Positions 1-11,791 of a DNA stretch of 64,000 bases are shown here, one piece after another. A model generated the notes under the pieces. The model did not search any database, had not been told where the DNA came from, and saw nothing but the letters and a program-made list of their open reading frames with translations. A program made the position numbers and the translations under genes. The number at the start of each line of letters is the position of its first letter. The stretch's first letter is position 1. Where the stretch lies: assembly GCA_021229015.1 (NCBI GenBank), contig CM037781.1:66776656-66840655 (forward strand), in the 5' to 3' direction. This DNA is from Solen grandis (lineage: Eukaryota > Mollusca > Bivalvia > Adapedonta > Solenidae).

Positions 1-168
1 CGCAATCCAGCCCAACAATTAAATAGGAAAAATATGGCAATTCTTTTTTAAACATACAAAATTCTACTATGTAATGATTCGGATTTGCTTTTGAAACATA
101 CAACATTATTTTACATTATATCTTTTTCCTGAAAAAAAAAAAAAAAGGCCAGGGATGTTACTCCTTAC

Positions 169-313
169 CTTGTGACCTGTCTCCAGCATGTCTTCCAATG
201 GACCGTCCATTCTTTCCACACCAGAGGAGGAGGCATAACTGTAGACCTCCGAGTCCTCATTCCTGTGACCCCTTCGCATGGACACATCCCTAGGTTCAAA
301 GTCTACTGACCGT
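169..313 (-). CDS. Internal coding exon 3 of unrecognised minus-strand gene
   Basis: The exon reads 48 codons after one base carried from the upstream exon. It begins after a TTTTCACAG acceptor and ends CACAAG|GTAAGG, a strong donor. The peptide starts RSVDFEPRDVSMRRG and ends MDGPLEDMLETGHK. It is polar, with a Ser/Tyr-rich stretch (EVYSYASSSGVE), no hydrophobic segment and no domain I recognise. It joins in phase to the exon at 3669-3820 (codon AC|A). The gene must continue to the left of the window because a donor follows directly. The splice signals and the uninterrupted frame across three exons make coding status likely, but the product is unknown. Confidence 0.72.
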
Positions 314-637
314 CTGTGAAAAGCAAAATTTCCCATTTATCACGAAACATATTTATAGAGTTAAACAACTACATTATAACCATGGCACTAGCACTAAAGC
401 CGCAGACCCTCGTCCCTGCAGAATTTTCTCCTACATTACATAATTTTATTGAAACAGAATCCAACATCGCTTGATTGCAAAGGTTGTAACTTTGCATATA
501 TTTACGCTACCACTGACTTGTATGCATGATTCAATCGGTCTGATATTCAGAAATTATTTTATGAAATTATATTGCCCTAATTCCACTTCATGAAAATCTG
601 CCATTAATTTAAAGATTTCAAGAATTGATACACCTCT

Positions 638-765
638 GTCACTCTCTGTGCACAAAATATTGTATTTAATACTAACAGATGAGGTGGACACCTTCTTCGC
701 TGTCACTCTCTGTGCACAAAATATTGTATTTAATACTAACAGATGAGGTGGACACCTTCTTCGCT
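638..765. repeat. Perfect 64-bp tandem duplication
   Basis: The segment beginning GTCACTCTCTGTGCAC and ending CTTCTTCGCT occurs twice head to tail at 638-701 and 702-765 with no difference seen. It is a recent local duplication in the intron. Confidence 0.95.
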
Positions 766-837
766 GATTGCATGCACATGAATTCTATTTTTTGATTGCA
801 TGTATTTATTTATATGTAAGACTCGGATTGAGGGCCA

Positions 838-1039
838 ACTGAAAATTGTTGTTGTTGTTGTATTGGGGTTTACCGTCGCTGCGATAGTATTTCAATCATA
901 AAGTGATGTCCAGCTAATTACAGGTGGAGGAAGACCCCGATTACACAGAGGTACCCGTGTAGAACCACCGACCTACCGCAAGCCAGCTGGAAGGCTTCCT
1001 CACATGAAAAATCCGAAGTCCCTACCGACTGAAAATTGT
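838..1039 (-). mobile_element. SINE-A copy, 5'-truncated, with 12-bp TSD
   Basis: The body at 850-1027 is a partial copy of the element at 43223-43476. In element orientation it ends in a (CAA)n tail, seen as TTGTTGTTG at the left. The target-site duplication ACTGAAAATTGT is at 838-849 and 1028-1039. The tRNA-like head is missing. It sits at the left edge of the 41-bp array. Confidence 0.85.
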
Positions 1040-1698
1040 GGGCAGATTCTTAAATCAAGGGCCAATATCTCCCAAATTGTGGGCAGATTCTTAAATCGAG
1101 GGCCAGTATCTCCCAAATCGTTGGCAGATTCTTAAAACCAGGGCCAATATCTCCCAAATTATGGGCAGAATCTTAAATCAAGGGACAATATCTCCCAAAT
1201 TGTGGGCAGATTCTTAAATCGAGGGCCAATATCTCCCAAATTGTGGGCAGATTCTTAAATCGAGGGCCAATATCTCCCAAATTGTGGGCAGAATCTTAAA
1301 TCAAGGGCCAATATCTCCCAAATTGTGGGCAGATTCTTAAATCGAGGGCCAATATCTTCCAAATTGTGGGCGGATTCTTAAATCAAGGGCCAATATCTCC
1401 CAAATTGTGGGCAGAATCTTAAATCAAGGGCCAATATCTTCCAAATTGTGGGCAGATTCTTAAATCAAGGGCCAATATCTTCCAAATTGTGGGCAGATTC
1501 TTAAATCAAGGGCCAATATCTTCCAAATTGTGGGCAGAATCTTAAATCAAGGGCCAATATCTCCCAAATTGTGGGCAGAATCTTAAATCAAGGGCCAATA
1601 TCTTCCAAATTGTGGGCAGATTCTTAAATCAAGGGCCAATATCTTCCAAATTGTGGGCAGATTCTTAAATCGAGGGCCAATATCTCCCAAATCGTGGA
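1028..1698. repeat. 41-bp minisatellite, about 16 copies
   Basis: Head-to-tail units of about 41 bp containing GTGGGCAGATTCTTAAATC, then AGGGCCAATATCT and YCCCAAATT. Units differ by a few substitutions (TCAAGG/TCGAGG, CTCCC/CTTCC). The array is purely repetitive and in an intron; the short open frames it produces are not genes. Confidence 0.95.
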
Positions 1699-2133
1699 CT
1701 GATCTTAAACTGAAGTCATTAGTGGCAGCAAAACAAATGTTGTGCATAAATGACATCATGCATTTATTTACAGACATTTGTTCATCAAAAAAGTAAATTG
1801 GCCACACTCATAGATGTTGGCACCTAACTTGTTCTAAAAAGAATAGAAATCCGCTATTCAAATTGGATCTGGGCCTAGATGGATTTCATAAAAGAGTATG
1901 CAAGGTTACCTTTTTTCATGGGATTTCCAATGAACATTAGATAATGGAGTTTATGGTTACATAGCCATTTTAAACATATTTTATATGGGCATTTTTATAC
2001 ACACTATTAATTTTGACTATTTAATATGAGTGGTTTTAGTGAATTTTTATGTTTTAATTGCACAAATTAAATGTTCATTTATCATTTTACATCTTTGGTA
2101 TGTTTTGGCTGGGAATCTTACTTTACACAAGTA

Positions 2134-2354
2134 ACTGGTGTTGCACGCGACACATGAGTCCCCTACCGGTGCATAATTTTTTCATTACCATAGCAACCAG
2201 AATTTTGGCAGAATCTCCATACTGCCAGCTATTCATATACCAAGTTCCATAATATTATCTTAAATGTTTTTTTTAGTTATAGCGGGATCCAGACATCCGG
2301 ACAAACGGAGGACAAACCTATACATGTGTAGTCCCCTCTGATGTAAACACCAGT
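2134..2354. mobile_element. MITE family C copy 1
   Basis: It begins ACTGGTGTTGCACGC and ends TGATGTAAACACCAGT, so the termini form an inverted repeat ACTGGTGTT/AACACCAGT. Internal words include CATTACCATAGCAACCAGAA and CATCCGGACAAACGGA. Related copies lie at 3346-3614 and 18018-18114. No coding capacity. Confidence 0.7.
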
Positions 2355-2625
2355 AAGGGATTTAATAACCTCTCAGCTACAAGGACCACTGCACTTGTAA
2401 TGTAACTCAGTTTTTCAAAATAAGAAACAGGTTTTCCTTTTCAAATGAAATCAAGATATCAACAAGGAAGAAAAAGAGAAATTACAAACATCTTTAAACC
2501 AAGTTTGTAGGATTTGTTTTTTTTGTTTTTTTTCTGTTCATAAATTATGCTCAAATGTGAGTGATTAGGAAAGGCTTCATTTTCAAACTAAGGAAGACCA
2601 AGATCAGCATAAATGAACCTTTTTT

Positions 2626-2835
2626 TTAAGGTAATATATCCATCAATAATTTGTGATCATAGTCCATCTGAGGATATCATTGGAATTTTGAAGTAAATGC
2701 AAGCCTTTATAGACTTTGAGTAAAAGAGTCTATAACTCCAAGTCAATGGATGCTTACATCTGCACTGAAGTTTTTTAATGCATTTGAAGGTTCAAGGACC
2801 ATGATTATAATTTGATGATGGATGGATTACCTTAA
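2626..2835. mobile_element. MITE family D copy 1
   Basis: It starts TTAAGGTAATATATCCATCA and ends TGATGGATGGATTACCTTAA, an inverted terminal repeat of about 20 bp. It is ~210 bp with no ORF. A second copy at 27928-28128 shares internal sequence in the opposite orientation. Confidence 0.8.
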
Positions 2836-3345
2836 ATGGGTAAACATGAAGATAAACATCAGGCCCCAAATTCATGAAGATATTAAAAATCAATCTCATA
2901 CTCAAACAAACAAGAGTGTTCTTTGGAACATATATGTCACCTGCTGAAGCGTGACAGAAAAAGTGTAATGGACAGACTGATGGATAGACAGACAACAGAA
3001 AAGTGATCCCTATGTGTCACCTCTGCTTACAGCAGGTGTTACAAAAATAAAGAAGGATGAATGATTAAAATGTTCAACTTAGTTGGATCAATGAGCCTTG
3101 TTTACAAAGTTTTTAAGTACATTCTCAGCAAAGACAATTCTGTACATAATTATGCTTGAGACAGTGTTTGGGAACATTCAATATTACTCAAACTAATAAT
3201 TTAGTTACTTTTTTTAGTGATATTTTTTTGTTCATAAACAGAACTTAATCATCTTGGTCATAAAATCTGAGCAGATATTTGAGAATAAACCTGAAATTGT
3301 ACTATAAAGTACAATTTGTTCTGTTGATAAAATGGGGTTAAGTAC

Positions 3346-3614
3346 ATGGTGTTGCACGCAATGCATGAGTCACCTACCGGTGAGGTGCATAATTTTTCCA
3401 TTACCATAGCAACCAGAATTTTAGTCCGAGAAAAAAACAACAACAAAAAAATGTGCAGAATCTCCATACTGCCATCTATTCATATACAAGTTTTCAAAAT
3501 ATTATCTTAAACAGTTTTTAAGATATGATGGAATCCAGATTTCCGGACAAACAGACATCCGGACGGACAGACAATTGGGGCAAACCTATAGTCCCCTCTG
3601 GTGTAAACACCAGT
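3346..3614. mobile_element. MITE family C copy 2
   Basis: It shares the left end (ATGGTGTTGCACGCAATGCA), the CATTACCATAGCAACCAGAA segment, the ATCTCCATACTGCCA segment and the right end (GTAAACACCAGT) with copy 1. It is slightly longer because of an A-rich insertion. Confidence 0.7.
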
Positions 3615-3668
3615 AGAGGACTTAGTAATGATTATGTTAAACCTGACATAAAATCTATGACAACTTAC

Positions 3669-3820
3669 GTGCTGAGACGTGCAGGCTGGTCTACTCTGGG
3701 ATTGACGTCGAACACGTCAATGTACTCCGCAGACTGGTTCTGCCCCATGTCATGCTGTCTGCGGGGGCGCGGGAGGGGAACCGGTGTATTCTTCTTCTTT
3801 ATAGCCGAGTTACGCCCAAT
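3669..3820 (-). CDS. Internal coding exon 2 of unrecognised minus-strand gene
   Basis: The exon has 50 codons plus two bases, from acceptor CTCATCAG to donor CAGCAC|GTAAGT. The translation runs IGRNSAIKKKNTPVPLPRPR and on to an acidic patch SAEYIDVFDVNPRVDQPARLS. The basic and proline-rich PVPLPRPRRQ stretch could be an SH3-type ligand, which is inference from composition only. It joins in phase with the first exon (17285-17383, phase 0) and with 169-313 (phase 2). G+C content is clearly above that of the flanking intron, supporting exon status. No family recognised. Confidence 0.75.
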
Positions 3821-5046
3821 CTGATGAGAATTTTGATGATGTAACTGTAACATAGATCATCAACATTTTAACTTGGTACATGCTTTACATTGTTTTATGT
3901 TTATACCGTATACTGTTGCATTGTTATTATTCTATGGGTTGGTGGACTTAAGATATTAAACTTTTAACTTGTAATTTTTTATTATCCACTTATAAAAAAC
4001 AAATTTACAAGATTGTCATGTCACATGTGATGAAATGCTTTAAGATAGCTGTAATAGAATTAATTACTCATCAAAATGCATACCAAGAGCTTGGTGCCAA
4101 ACTATTGTACCTTCTTCTTTATTCATACCTAGTTTCCACAGTTTTTCAACAAGCCCTCGAATTCTTTCATTTTAGTAAAATACTCCATGCTACATTTCTT
4201 AAAGTTCAAAACGGTGTATGCTTTTTTGTTGCTTTACTTCTTTCACTCTCCTTAATTTGGAAGCTAATTATAATGAACCAAAATTGGCACCCAATCTCCA
4301 TCCTAAAAGAATTTACTAAATAATGTTGTTTATGTTTGTTTATACTAAAAGCCACAGCCATCCCATCCACCTCAAAAGCAAAACCATTCCCAAATTTCTG
4401 AATATAAAAGCAAAATAATCTTCCACATGACATATCCAATTTGCTTCTTATGTGTTAACCAAATAGTTAATACTTTTTGCTTCCCCCTGATTTTTCCTTG
4501 AAAATATCTTTTTAGAAATTATATAACCTTGACTATACCTAGTAGCCTAGAGATTCAACGATCATTGATTATACTCAATGATTGATCAATTACTGTCTAG
4601 GTTGGCAATCATCGATTGTGTTCTTCATAAGCTATTCCTCTAATTTTTCTAAATTAAGAGTAAGAGTACCAAGAAATAAAAGGAAAACAAAATATCAACA
4701 CTAAATCTATTCCATTTCTAAACTCTATTTCTGAATTTTTTTTGTATGTTTTCCATCATATTTTACCAATTATTTTTCAATCTTGTATAAATAGCCTGCT
4801 AGTTCTTGTCTCTTGTAATAAAATATCTTTGATAGTATCTTAGTCTATTGAATTAAGATATGTCTTTGCTTTTTAAGTCACTTTTTATTATTATTTAAAC
4901 ATTTTACATATAAGTGATGGTTAATATATAAATCCATTACATAATCAATTATTGATCAAAATGTCATGTCCGATTATTTCCGATCATCAATTATGACTTT
5001 TAGCCAATTTTGAAATTATAACACAGTAAATTACCTAATAAGTCTG

Positions 5047-5303
5047 TTAATCCTTTACCTCATGAAAATTCATGTACAGCGTATGACAAAAGGAATAAAA
5101 ATTATCAATCAACTGAATTTTAAGTTTTATATGAAATCATGAGTTTTTTCTTTGCTACATGGACAGTGTAGAAACTGAGCTACAAAATTGTATGAGCAAA
5201 CAGAGGTGACCCAGATCAGACAGCTCCTATAGGAGCTGTCTGATCTGGGTCTGCTCTGTTTGCCTATGCATCTAAAAGAATCTCTATGAAGTAAAGGGAT
5301 GAA
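5047..5303. mobile_element. TTAA-type MITE (family B2) with 40-bp perfect palindrome
   Basis: It opens TTAATCCTTTACCTCATG and closes with the inverse AAGTAAAGGGATGAA. A perfect palindrome at 5210-5249 (arms CCCAGATCAGACAGCTCCTA) is extended outward by AGCAAACAGAG/CTCTGTTTGC. Diverged copies lie near 5862, 21205 and 21848. TTAA flanks suggest piggyBac-type mobilisation (inference). Confidence 0.7.
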
Positions 5304-5487
5304 AACACTTCATTTTTACACATAAAAAAAAAAAATCATCAGGAAGTTAAAAATCTACTGACAGTGGTAATACCATAATTTCTGAAGGTTTCTGTTTCTT
5401 TTTGACTCCTCCTTTGTTATCTCCATTGTGCCCCAGCAAGGCAGCCACGTATGATACATAATGAATACAGTGGTCAACAACCACAGA

Positions 5488-5740
5488 CAGAAGGATGCCG
5501 TGGTCCAGTGGTAACATACCTCACTGCAGATCAGAAGGTTGTGGGTTCAAACCTGCTGGGGCAAGGATTTTCATGACCTTCTCAGGTGCAAAAGTACTGG
5601 TCCAACCAACAAACCATTTACAGGGATTAGTATATGTTGTTAGAACTCTTTCCCCAATTGACATACAATAAAGAAGTGAACCCCTGAAGTAGATCGAATG
5701 TGGATCGAAACGTTGGCTAATATAAAATTTGTTTACCTTC
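5488..5740 (+). mobile_element. SINE-B copy, tRNA-derived (Glu-like head)
   Basis: The head carries an A-box-like GTGGTCCAGTGGTAAC and a B-box-like GGGTTCAAACC, as in a tRNA, followed by a tail with TTTCATGACCTTCTCAGGTG. Copies at 35692-35890 and 23148-23325 share the layout. It is not a functional tRNA: the acceptor arms do not pair and the unrelated tail is attached. Confidence 0.65.
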
Positions 5741-5861
5741 ACCCCGTCTGAAGTTTGCACTTCTTACCTTTCTACACTTATTGTAAAATAAAGAAGTTCA
5801 AACTTTTAACAGCCTGTCCATCTGACATTACTGCTATGATATCATTTTAATTTTCTCCATT

Positions 5862-6072
5862 ATCAACCTTTTATCTCATGAATATTCATGTACAAACTGA
5901 AATGTATGTATCAAACAAGGGATTTTTCTTTGCTGTGCCAAATCTTAGCTTCAGTTTTTAAACAGAGAAACCCTGATCAGACAGCTCCTGAGGTATGCTG
6001 TATGATCAGGGTCTCCTCTGTTTGTCTATGTGTCAAAATGAGTCTTAAATGCCAAATCCCATGGTTAACTTG
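5862..6072. mobile_element. Diverged family B2 MITE
   Basis: It has CTTTTATCTCATGAATATTCATG at the left with an internal imperfect hairpin CCTGATCAGACAGCTCCTGA...TGTATGATCAGGG, and AACAGAG/CTCTGTTT flanks, as in the 5047-5303 copy. Right boundary uncertain. Confidence 0.5.
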
Positions 6073-7274
6073 AGCAGTGAATCAGGTAATCTGCAAAGCT
6101 AAAGCATGGTGATGATTCTTAAGAATTTTATATTGCATGAGTAACCATATCAAATGCAATATAAGAAAAAAAAAACTTTACCAATTAACATATGAATGAA
6201 AATTTCACAAGATATTAAGTCTAAAAGCAGTAATATTACTTTAAATATAAAACCTTATAAAAAGAATAGTACTAAAATTTCACAAGTTTCAAAATGTAGC
6301 ATAGTACAAAATCTATCAAAATGAATCACAAAATTTTAACAAACTAATTGTCAAAATACAAAACCATTAAACAATTAGCATGAAAATTAAACTAAAATAT
6401 TTTTTTTTTCATAGAAAATTTTGCATAGTATCTTTTATGATGACATGCATGAAAATCTAATATGTGCCTCAGAACCTCCTTAGTTTTGAAAATACAGAAT
6501 GTAAATTTCACAGGACAATTTATGTATTCTAAATAAACATGCAGTCTGATATTTTCATTCATAAAATTACAAAATAATTTGTTTTACACTTTTAAAAAGT
6601 GAATTTAACTATCTTTTAGTAAACCGCAATGTACTTATCTATTATTCTAGGTTATAAACATACCCACTTCTCTTAATACTTAATTACATAAGGTCAATGA
6701 ACAAAAAATTAAGTTGCTGCAAATTGAATTTTGATTTTTTCAAAAGTAACAAAGTATGTTTTAGTATAATTTGACATATTTTTTTCTATCAGAGCAACAT
6801 ATTGGCACTTTTGCTTCCAATGTGTATTTTGAAAACATAACAATAATCACCTACACAATGTAATTAGAAAACATATTTAAAACTTGAAAATATATACTTA
6901 TTTTTTTTTCTTCCTCAGAAATGAATTAATCATTTGAATATTTCTTACAGTGACAACTCTCCTTACACAACATAAGAAAGCAAGAGACAAGTATATCACA
7001 CGGCACTAAATGGAAGACACAGTAACCCACCAGGAATAATATAATCCAGCCACCAAACAATGATCAGTCTAGAACACACCAAATGAAGATACAATACATA
7101 TGTAAACAAACATATTTTCCTGTTATGCAATCTTAGATTAAGTGATAAATTCAGCATAAGGTTTATCTAAATCTGCTGATAACAGATCATTATCTTTTTA
7201 TTAACTATTTATATAATTAATTATTATTATACACACTGGAGTTTTACAGGGATAATGACAAGCAAATACATTGA

Positions 7275-7605
7275 ACTAGTGTGGTTTTGGGTTTTTTTAT
7301 TGGGTTTAAAATCCCACCAACAGAATACATGTATTTGGAAATTTGTCTACTTGAGATAGTGAGTTAATAATGCTGCCAAACTGTAGTACCAAGCTAAATA
7401 TTAGGCCTACATGTGACACGATTTCACACCCAATCACATTACCCTGACACTGGGCCATCCATGCCTTGAACTACCCTTACTTGTATATACTGCATGAGCT
7501 CCAAGCAAGAGAGCCAGGCACAGCCGGGGATCAAACCTACAACTTCCTGATTCTAGGGAGGATGCTCTTACCCCTAAGCCATCAGGAACATTACATTGTA
7601 CAAAT
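7275..7605 (-). mobile_element. SINE-C copy with tRNA-like head
   Basis: On the minus strand the head has TGGCTTAGGGGTAAGAGC (A box) and GGTTTGATCCC (B box). The body contains CAGTGTCAGGGTAATGTGA and the tail ends near TTTATTGGG on the plus strand. Related copies are at 11108, 17805, 20670, 57590 and 61740. Confidence 0.6.
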
Positions 7606-7717
7606 TTGTTGCTATTCATAATTATTTAATTAGAGAAAGTCGACATACATGTATTTAACTATCTTGCTTGTTTCAAACTAAGATGGATTTAATCATGCTA
7701 TCATGTATGACATTAAT

Positions 7718-7800
7718 ACAGTAAAACCTTGCTATTAAGGCCATCACGCATTCCATAATGGTCTTGATAGCTAGGTGGTCTTAAAACAAGGTTTTACTGT
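7718..7800. mobile_element. 83-bp MITE with pogo/Tigger-like termini
   Basis: It starts ACAGTAAAACCTTG and ends CAAGGTTTTACTGT, 13-14 bp perfect inverted repeats with only about 55 bp between. CAGTRAAACCT termini are typical of pogo/Tigger-class elements. A related single end, ACAGTGAAACCTCG, lies near 9736. Confidence 0.75.
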
Positions 7801-8177
7801 GTTAATTGTATTTTTTGTGTATTTTACATCGATAATGCATTTCATGTTTTTTTTTGTTGATGTTGTTTTAGGCGTCTTTTATTTGCAGGACTGACTCCTT
7901 TCACTCGAGAGAAAGGGATTTGACCCTTGAAATTTCAGATGTGGTACCTTATGACCCTTGAAGATAAATAGTCAGGAGTCAAATTTACATTAAACTATGA
8001 AGGAAATTTAAAGATCCACAAAATCCTCAAAATATAATTATTACAAATTTGAAACATTTTGACCCTTGAGTTTCAATGACAATGGACAGCCGTGATAAAC
8101 ATAATTTGTCATACAGTATAATTTTGTTAAAGTGTTTTAAAATTGTTCATGGTGTCACAGCAACCGCAGTAATCCGT

Positions 8178-8399
8178 TTAACCCTGTCCCTCATATAGAC
8201 TCATTTTGACGCACTCAATAGGTACCACATAAAGCCTGATCTGCAGAAAGCCAAACTCAATCCTTACCAAATTTAATTGTAATATCCTCATTAACCAGAC
8301 CAATGAGGAGCAGGGAACAGCATAAAACCTGATCAGCCTGCGAGTTTATGTTGTTCGCATAGGTCTTTTCATGGTATCCTCTATGAGGGAAAGGGTTAA
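8178..8399. mobile_element. TTAA MITE family B1, copy 1 (hairpin arm lost)
   Basis: It is bounded by TTAA on both sides, with termini CCCTGTCCCTCATATAG and TATGAGGGAAAGGG. It matches the copy at 8859-9101 except that about 21 bp, one arm of the central GCCTGCGAG hairpin, is missing. Confidence 0.88.
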
Positions 8400-8858
8400 G
8401 ATTTGAAAAGTATCTGACTTTCCAGATCAGCCCTGTACTGTTTATAGGGGGAAAAAAATGCTCTTGTTGGATAAATTCTTATCAATTTTTAATGGAAGGC
8501 CTATCCACAAGTCTTAATCTCCCCCTCCCTAACCCCATTCTGCATTTTGCATGACCTAGTGGTCTTTCAAAGTGTTATTGGACATAGTGTCTCCAAGGTT
8601 TAAGTTACTATAGACTGCTTAATAAATGCAGATACTTGAGACTATAAACAAGGTTAAATCTGAATTTTTGATCATTCAGGGCCAGACATATATTTTCTTT
8701 TTTTTAGAGGTAGCATGTGGTCATTTTTAATGGCCAAAAAATGACAGATCAAGGCCCATGTTTGGGGACTAAAAGCTTAACCAAAGTCACTAAACATGTA
8801 ACCCTTGTGGTGATGAGTGTCAAGCACTGCATGACCATGCTATACCAGGCCATTCCAT

Positions 8859-9101
8859 TTAACCCTTTCCCTCATATAGACTCATTTTGACGCACTCAAT
8901 AGGTACCACAAAAAAGCCTGATCTGCAGAAAACCACAGCTAAACCTTACCAAATTTAATTATAAAATCCTCATTTCCAGACCACTGAGGAGCAGCGAACA
9001 GCATAAAACCTGATCAGCCTGCGAGTTACTCGCAGGCTGATCTGGTTTTATGTTGTTCGCATAGGTCTTTTCATGGTTTCCTCTATGAGGGAAAGGGTTA
9101 A
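8859..9101. mobile_element. TTAA MITE family B1, copy 2
   Basis: TTAA-CCCTTTCCCTCATATAG at the left and TATGAGGGAAAGGG-TTAA at the right. The centre carries a hairpin CAGCCTGCGAG/CTCGCAGGCTG. The intact TTAA pair indicates piggyBac-style insertion. Confidence 0.9.
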
Positions 9102-9244
9102 ACTACTGTGTTGAAGCTACTGGGGTAGACACTCACACCATCCAGTCACTGTTATAAGGGAAATCTTTAATAAACCTCAGTGAGATATACAAAACAATTT
9201 TGAAAGACACTTTGTATGAGTATTATAACAATAATTAAGAAATT

Positions 9245-9436
9245 AAAGGAACGCCATGAACCCAGGCAGCCCTTAGACCTTGCAGGTCAAGATCATTTGA
9301 AGGTCAAGGTCACCTGGCAGGTAGAGGTCATGCTGGTCAAGATTAAAGTTTTTTGACAAACAAAAAGACAAATAAACAGACAGACAGACAGACAAGAAAC
9401 AATATGCCCTGGATCTATTGATCCGGGGGCATAAAA
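9245..9436. mobile_element. Fragment of tandem-cored non-autonomous element
   Basis: Short GGTCAAGGTCA-type repeats are followed by (CAGA)n and the terminal segment ATGCCCTGGATCTATTGATC. The layout resembles the right ends of the other tandem-cored elements here, but boundaries are not defined. Confidence 0.4.
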
Positions 9437-11107
9437 AAAAAAAGAATCTCTTTGTATTGTAATAAAGAGTCTTTTAAAAGTTCTGCATCTTTATTTTCAA
9501 GAAAAGTCTGGATACCACAATGTCTCCGATCATACACACAAAGCTAAAGACTTGTAAGCATGTCAAGCATACAATATATGCTATTCCTCTGACTAAGTCA
9601 TTGAAAATGTTTGTCTAACAAAAGCAAATTTATATGCTCCATCAATTTTCCTACCTTTTTCCAAAAAAAAATTATACAATATTTTTAGTATGGTGCATTA
9701 ATAAATGAGTGCATCAAACATGTTGAAAAAACATGTACAGTGAAACCTCGTTAGTCCAGGCTCCATTGCTTAAAATTTTTGTACCTTGTCCTGCCTGGCT
9801 TTAATCGACCCAGACACTCTGACTCATATTGTTATATTCTATACATTATCCTATCCCCCACCACTAATGCTCTTAACCTTGTCATGTAGAATATCCAAAA
9901 GGTAAACGTAATATTTACCGACTTAAATATTTCATGTTTAGTGTGTAAAAACATGACTTGCTTGTTGAAAATCCCATTGTTGATGAATTGAGAGTATAAA
10001 ACGGATTAAAATTGACCATGGGTGTCCGATGATGTATCTAGCACTAATTTCTCTGCTTCCCTTAAAAGTCATAATCTCTCTTTTTATCCGACAAAAGTCA
10101 GGAATTTAATTTGCTGCAGAACCCTGGGGAGGGGAGGGGGGGATATACACTGACAGAAAGTTCTAACCAATCATTTTAAATTTATCATTTTAAATTAATG
10201 ATATATCTCAAAACCTTGGGAAATGTAAGAATCAAGTTTTATTTCATGTTAAGGTATGTGAAAGGTGAACATATGTGTGCAAAATTTCACTGGAATTGGT
10301 TGAAAATTACAATGGCAGTAAGCTAATAATGATGTAAAGCTACCCTCAAAAAACCCTTTGAAAACAGATAATTAAAAAAAAGATCAGTTAGAACTTCCTT
10401 AAGTTTGTATTTAATTTCTATCGCACTACTGTTCACATTTACCAATCAAGTGACTACTTAGTCCATGTGACCAGTTAACAAGATCAAAGGGCTCACTACT
10501 TATGTGGTTTCATTACGTTTGCTACTCACCAATATGTTTCATGAAAGCGACCATAACAAGGTTAAGCAGTTCAGAATGGAAATGATTTTTAATCCTTCAA
10601 TACTTAGTCTGATAAAATTATATAGTATAAAATGGTGAGATAATAAACTCTTTTTGAAAGATAACATTATGACTCCAGTCATATTCAAAATCATATTTTT
10701 TTTATTCTCTCCATCAATGTCTTCACAGATTCTTTGCTTCCATGATGTCTTTTATTGGTTAAACCTTTTTATGTGTTACTCATATCAAACCAACATTTAC
10801 CTTTAAACAAGAAGTTACATAAATTAATATTGTTAAGTATACAATGTTTACAATGAAGACACCTAAGAGGACTTGTGTATAGGTAGGGAGACTGAGTCGA
10901 AAAAAAGGTTAGAATTGGAAGTAAGATACTAAGGTGTCTACACAAACAAGCACAACGAGGAATGTACCTTAGTCACTATAACAATGCCCTAGTGAATGTT
11001 ATTTTTCAGCTTAGTACCTCTGAAATAAATAAATCACATTATGAAAACATTAGTATAAAATAGAAGCAAATCAAGAAATGAAACAAAAGCATATCACAAA
11101 GATGATA

Positions 11108-11400
11108 GGTTAATTTTGTTAGTTTATTGAGTTTAATGTTCTGCTGACACGATTTCAGTCATTTGGAAACAATGTCTACCTGAGACAGGGATATAGCTGC
11201 CACAATGCAGTATCACGCCATAGACATGTGGCATAATACATGTACCCCACCTAGTTACATGATCCTGACCAACCAAATGAGCTATACCAGTACCATATTT
11301 TTTAAACTTTTGTATGTCGCAGCCAGGGATTGAACCCACAGCATCCTTCTCTAACCATAACTGGTCGTGACGACAAGGGAAATGTGCGTGACCATTAAAA
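11108..11400 (-). mobile_element. SINE-C copy
   Basis: It shares TCAGTCATTTGGA, TAGACATGTGGCATAAT and a B-box-like GGGTTCAATCCC (minus strand) with the other SINE-C copies. The plus-strand left part, TTTATTGAGTTTAA, is the element's 3' tail. Confidence 0.6.
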
Positions 11401-11791
11401 CACACTGAGTTATAATACCTTACTAATAAGACCAGACACTAGGACTGAACAATTTTGTTTATTTTAATAGCTGGTTCCCTATCATTAAATGAATTAGTGC
11501 TTTCTGCCTCCAGTTAAGACCTATTGTGGTTTATATTGTTTTATCTTTCTTATTCTTTCTTCATTTCCATGCTTAAATTTCAGGAGGTCGCTGTTGTGCC
11601 AGTTTCATGAAAATTCTAGAGTCATCAAATCATCAAAGATTCACAAAGGCCCGTTTGAATATGATGATTTTTTTCTTCATTAATTCTTTATATGACCTTG
11701 TCTACCTGCAGCTGTCATTTCTTGAATTTTAAAAGATCAATGTACTTTATTAGGACTTGTTTTCCAAATTTGAAAAGACTATAATTATATG

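Larger units (their letters stand above)
314..3668 (-). other. Intron 2 of the left minus-strand gene
   Basis: No coding sequence is supported here. It contains a 64-bp duplication, a SINE fragment, a 41-bp minisatellite and three MITE copies listed separately. The rest is plain A+T-rich sequence. Confidence 0.6.

Noticed and set aside
4550..5000. CGATCATTGATT/AATCAATTATTGATC patches as an inverted-repeat element
   Set aside because: Matches are short and A+T-biased; boundaries could not be defined.
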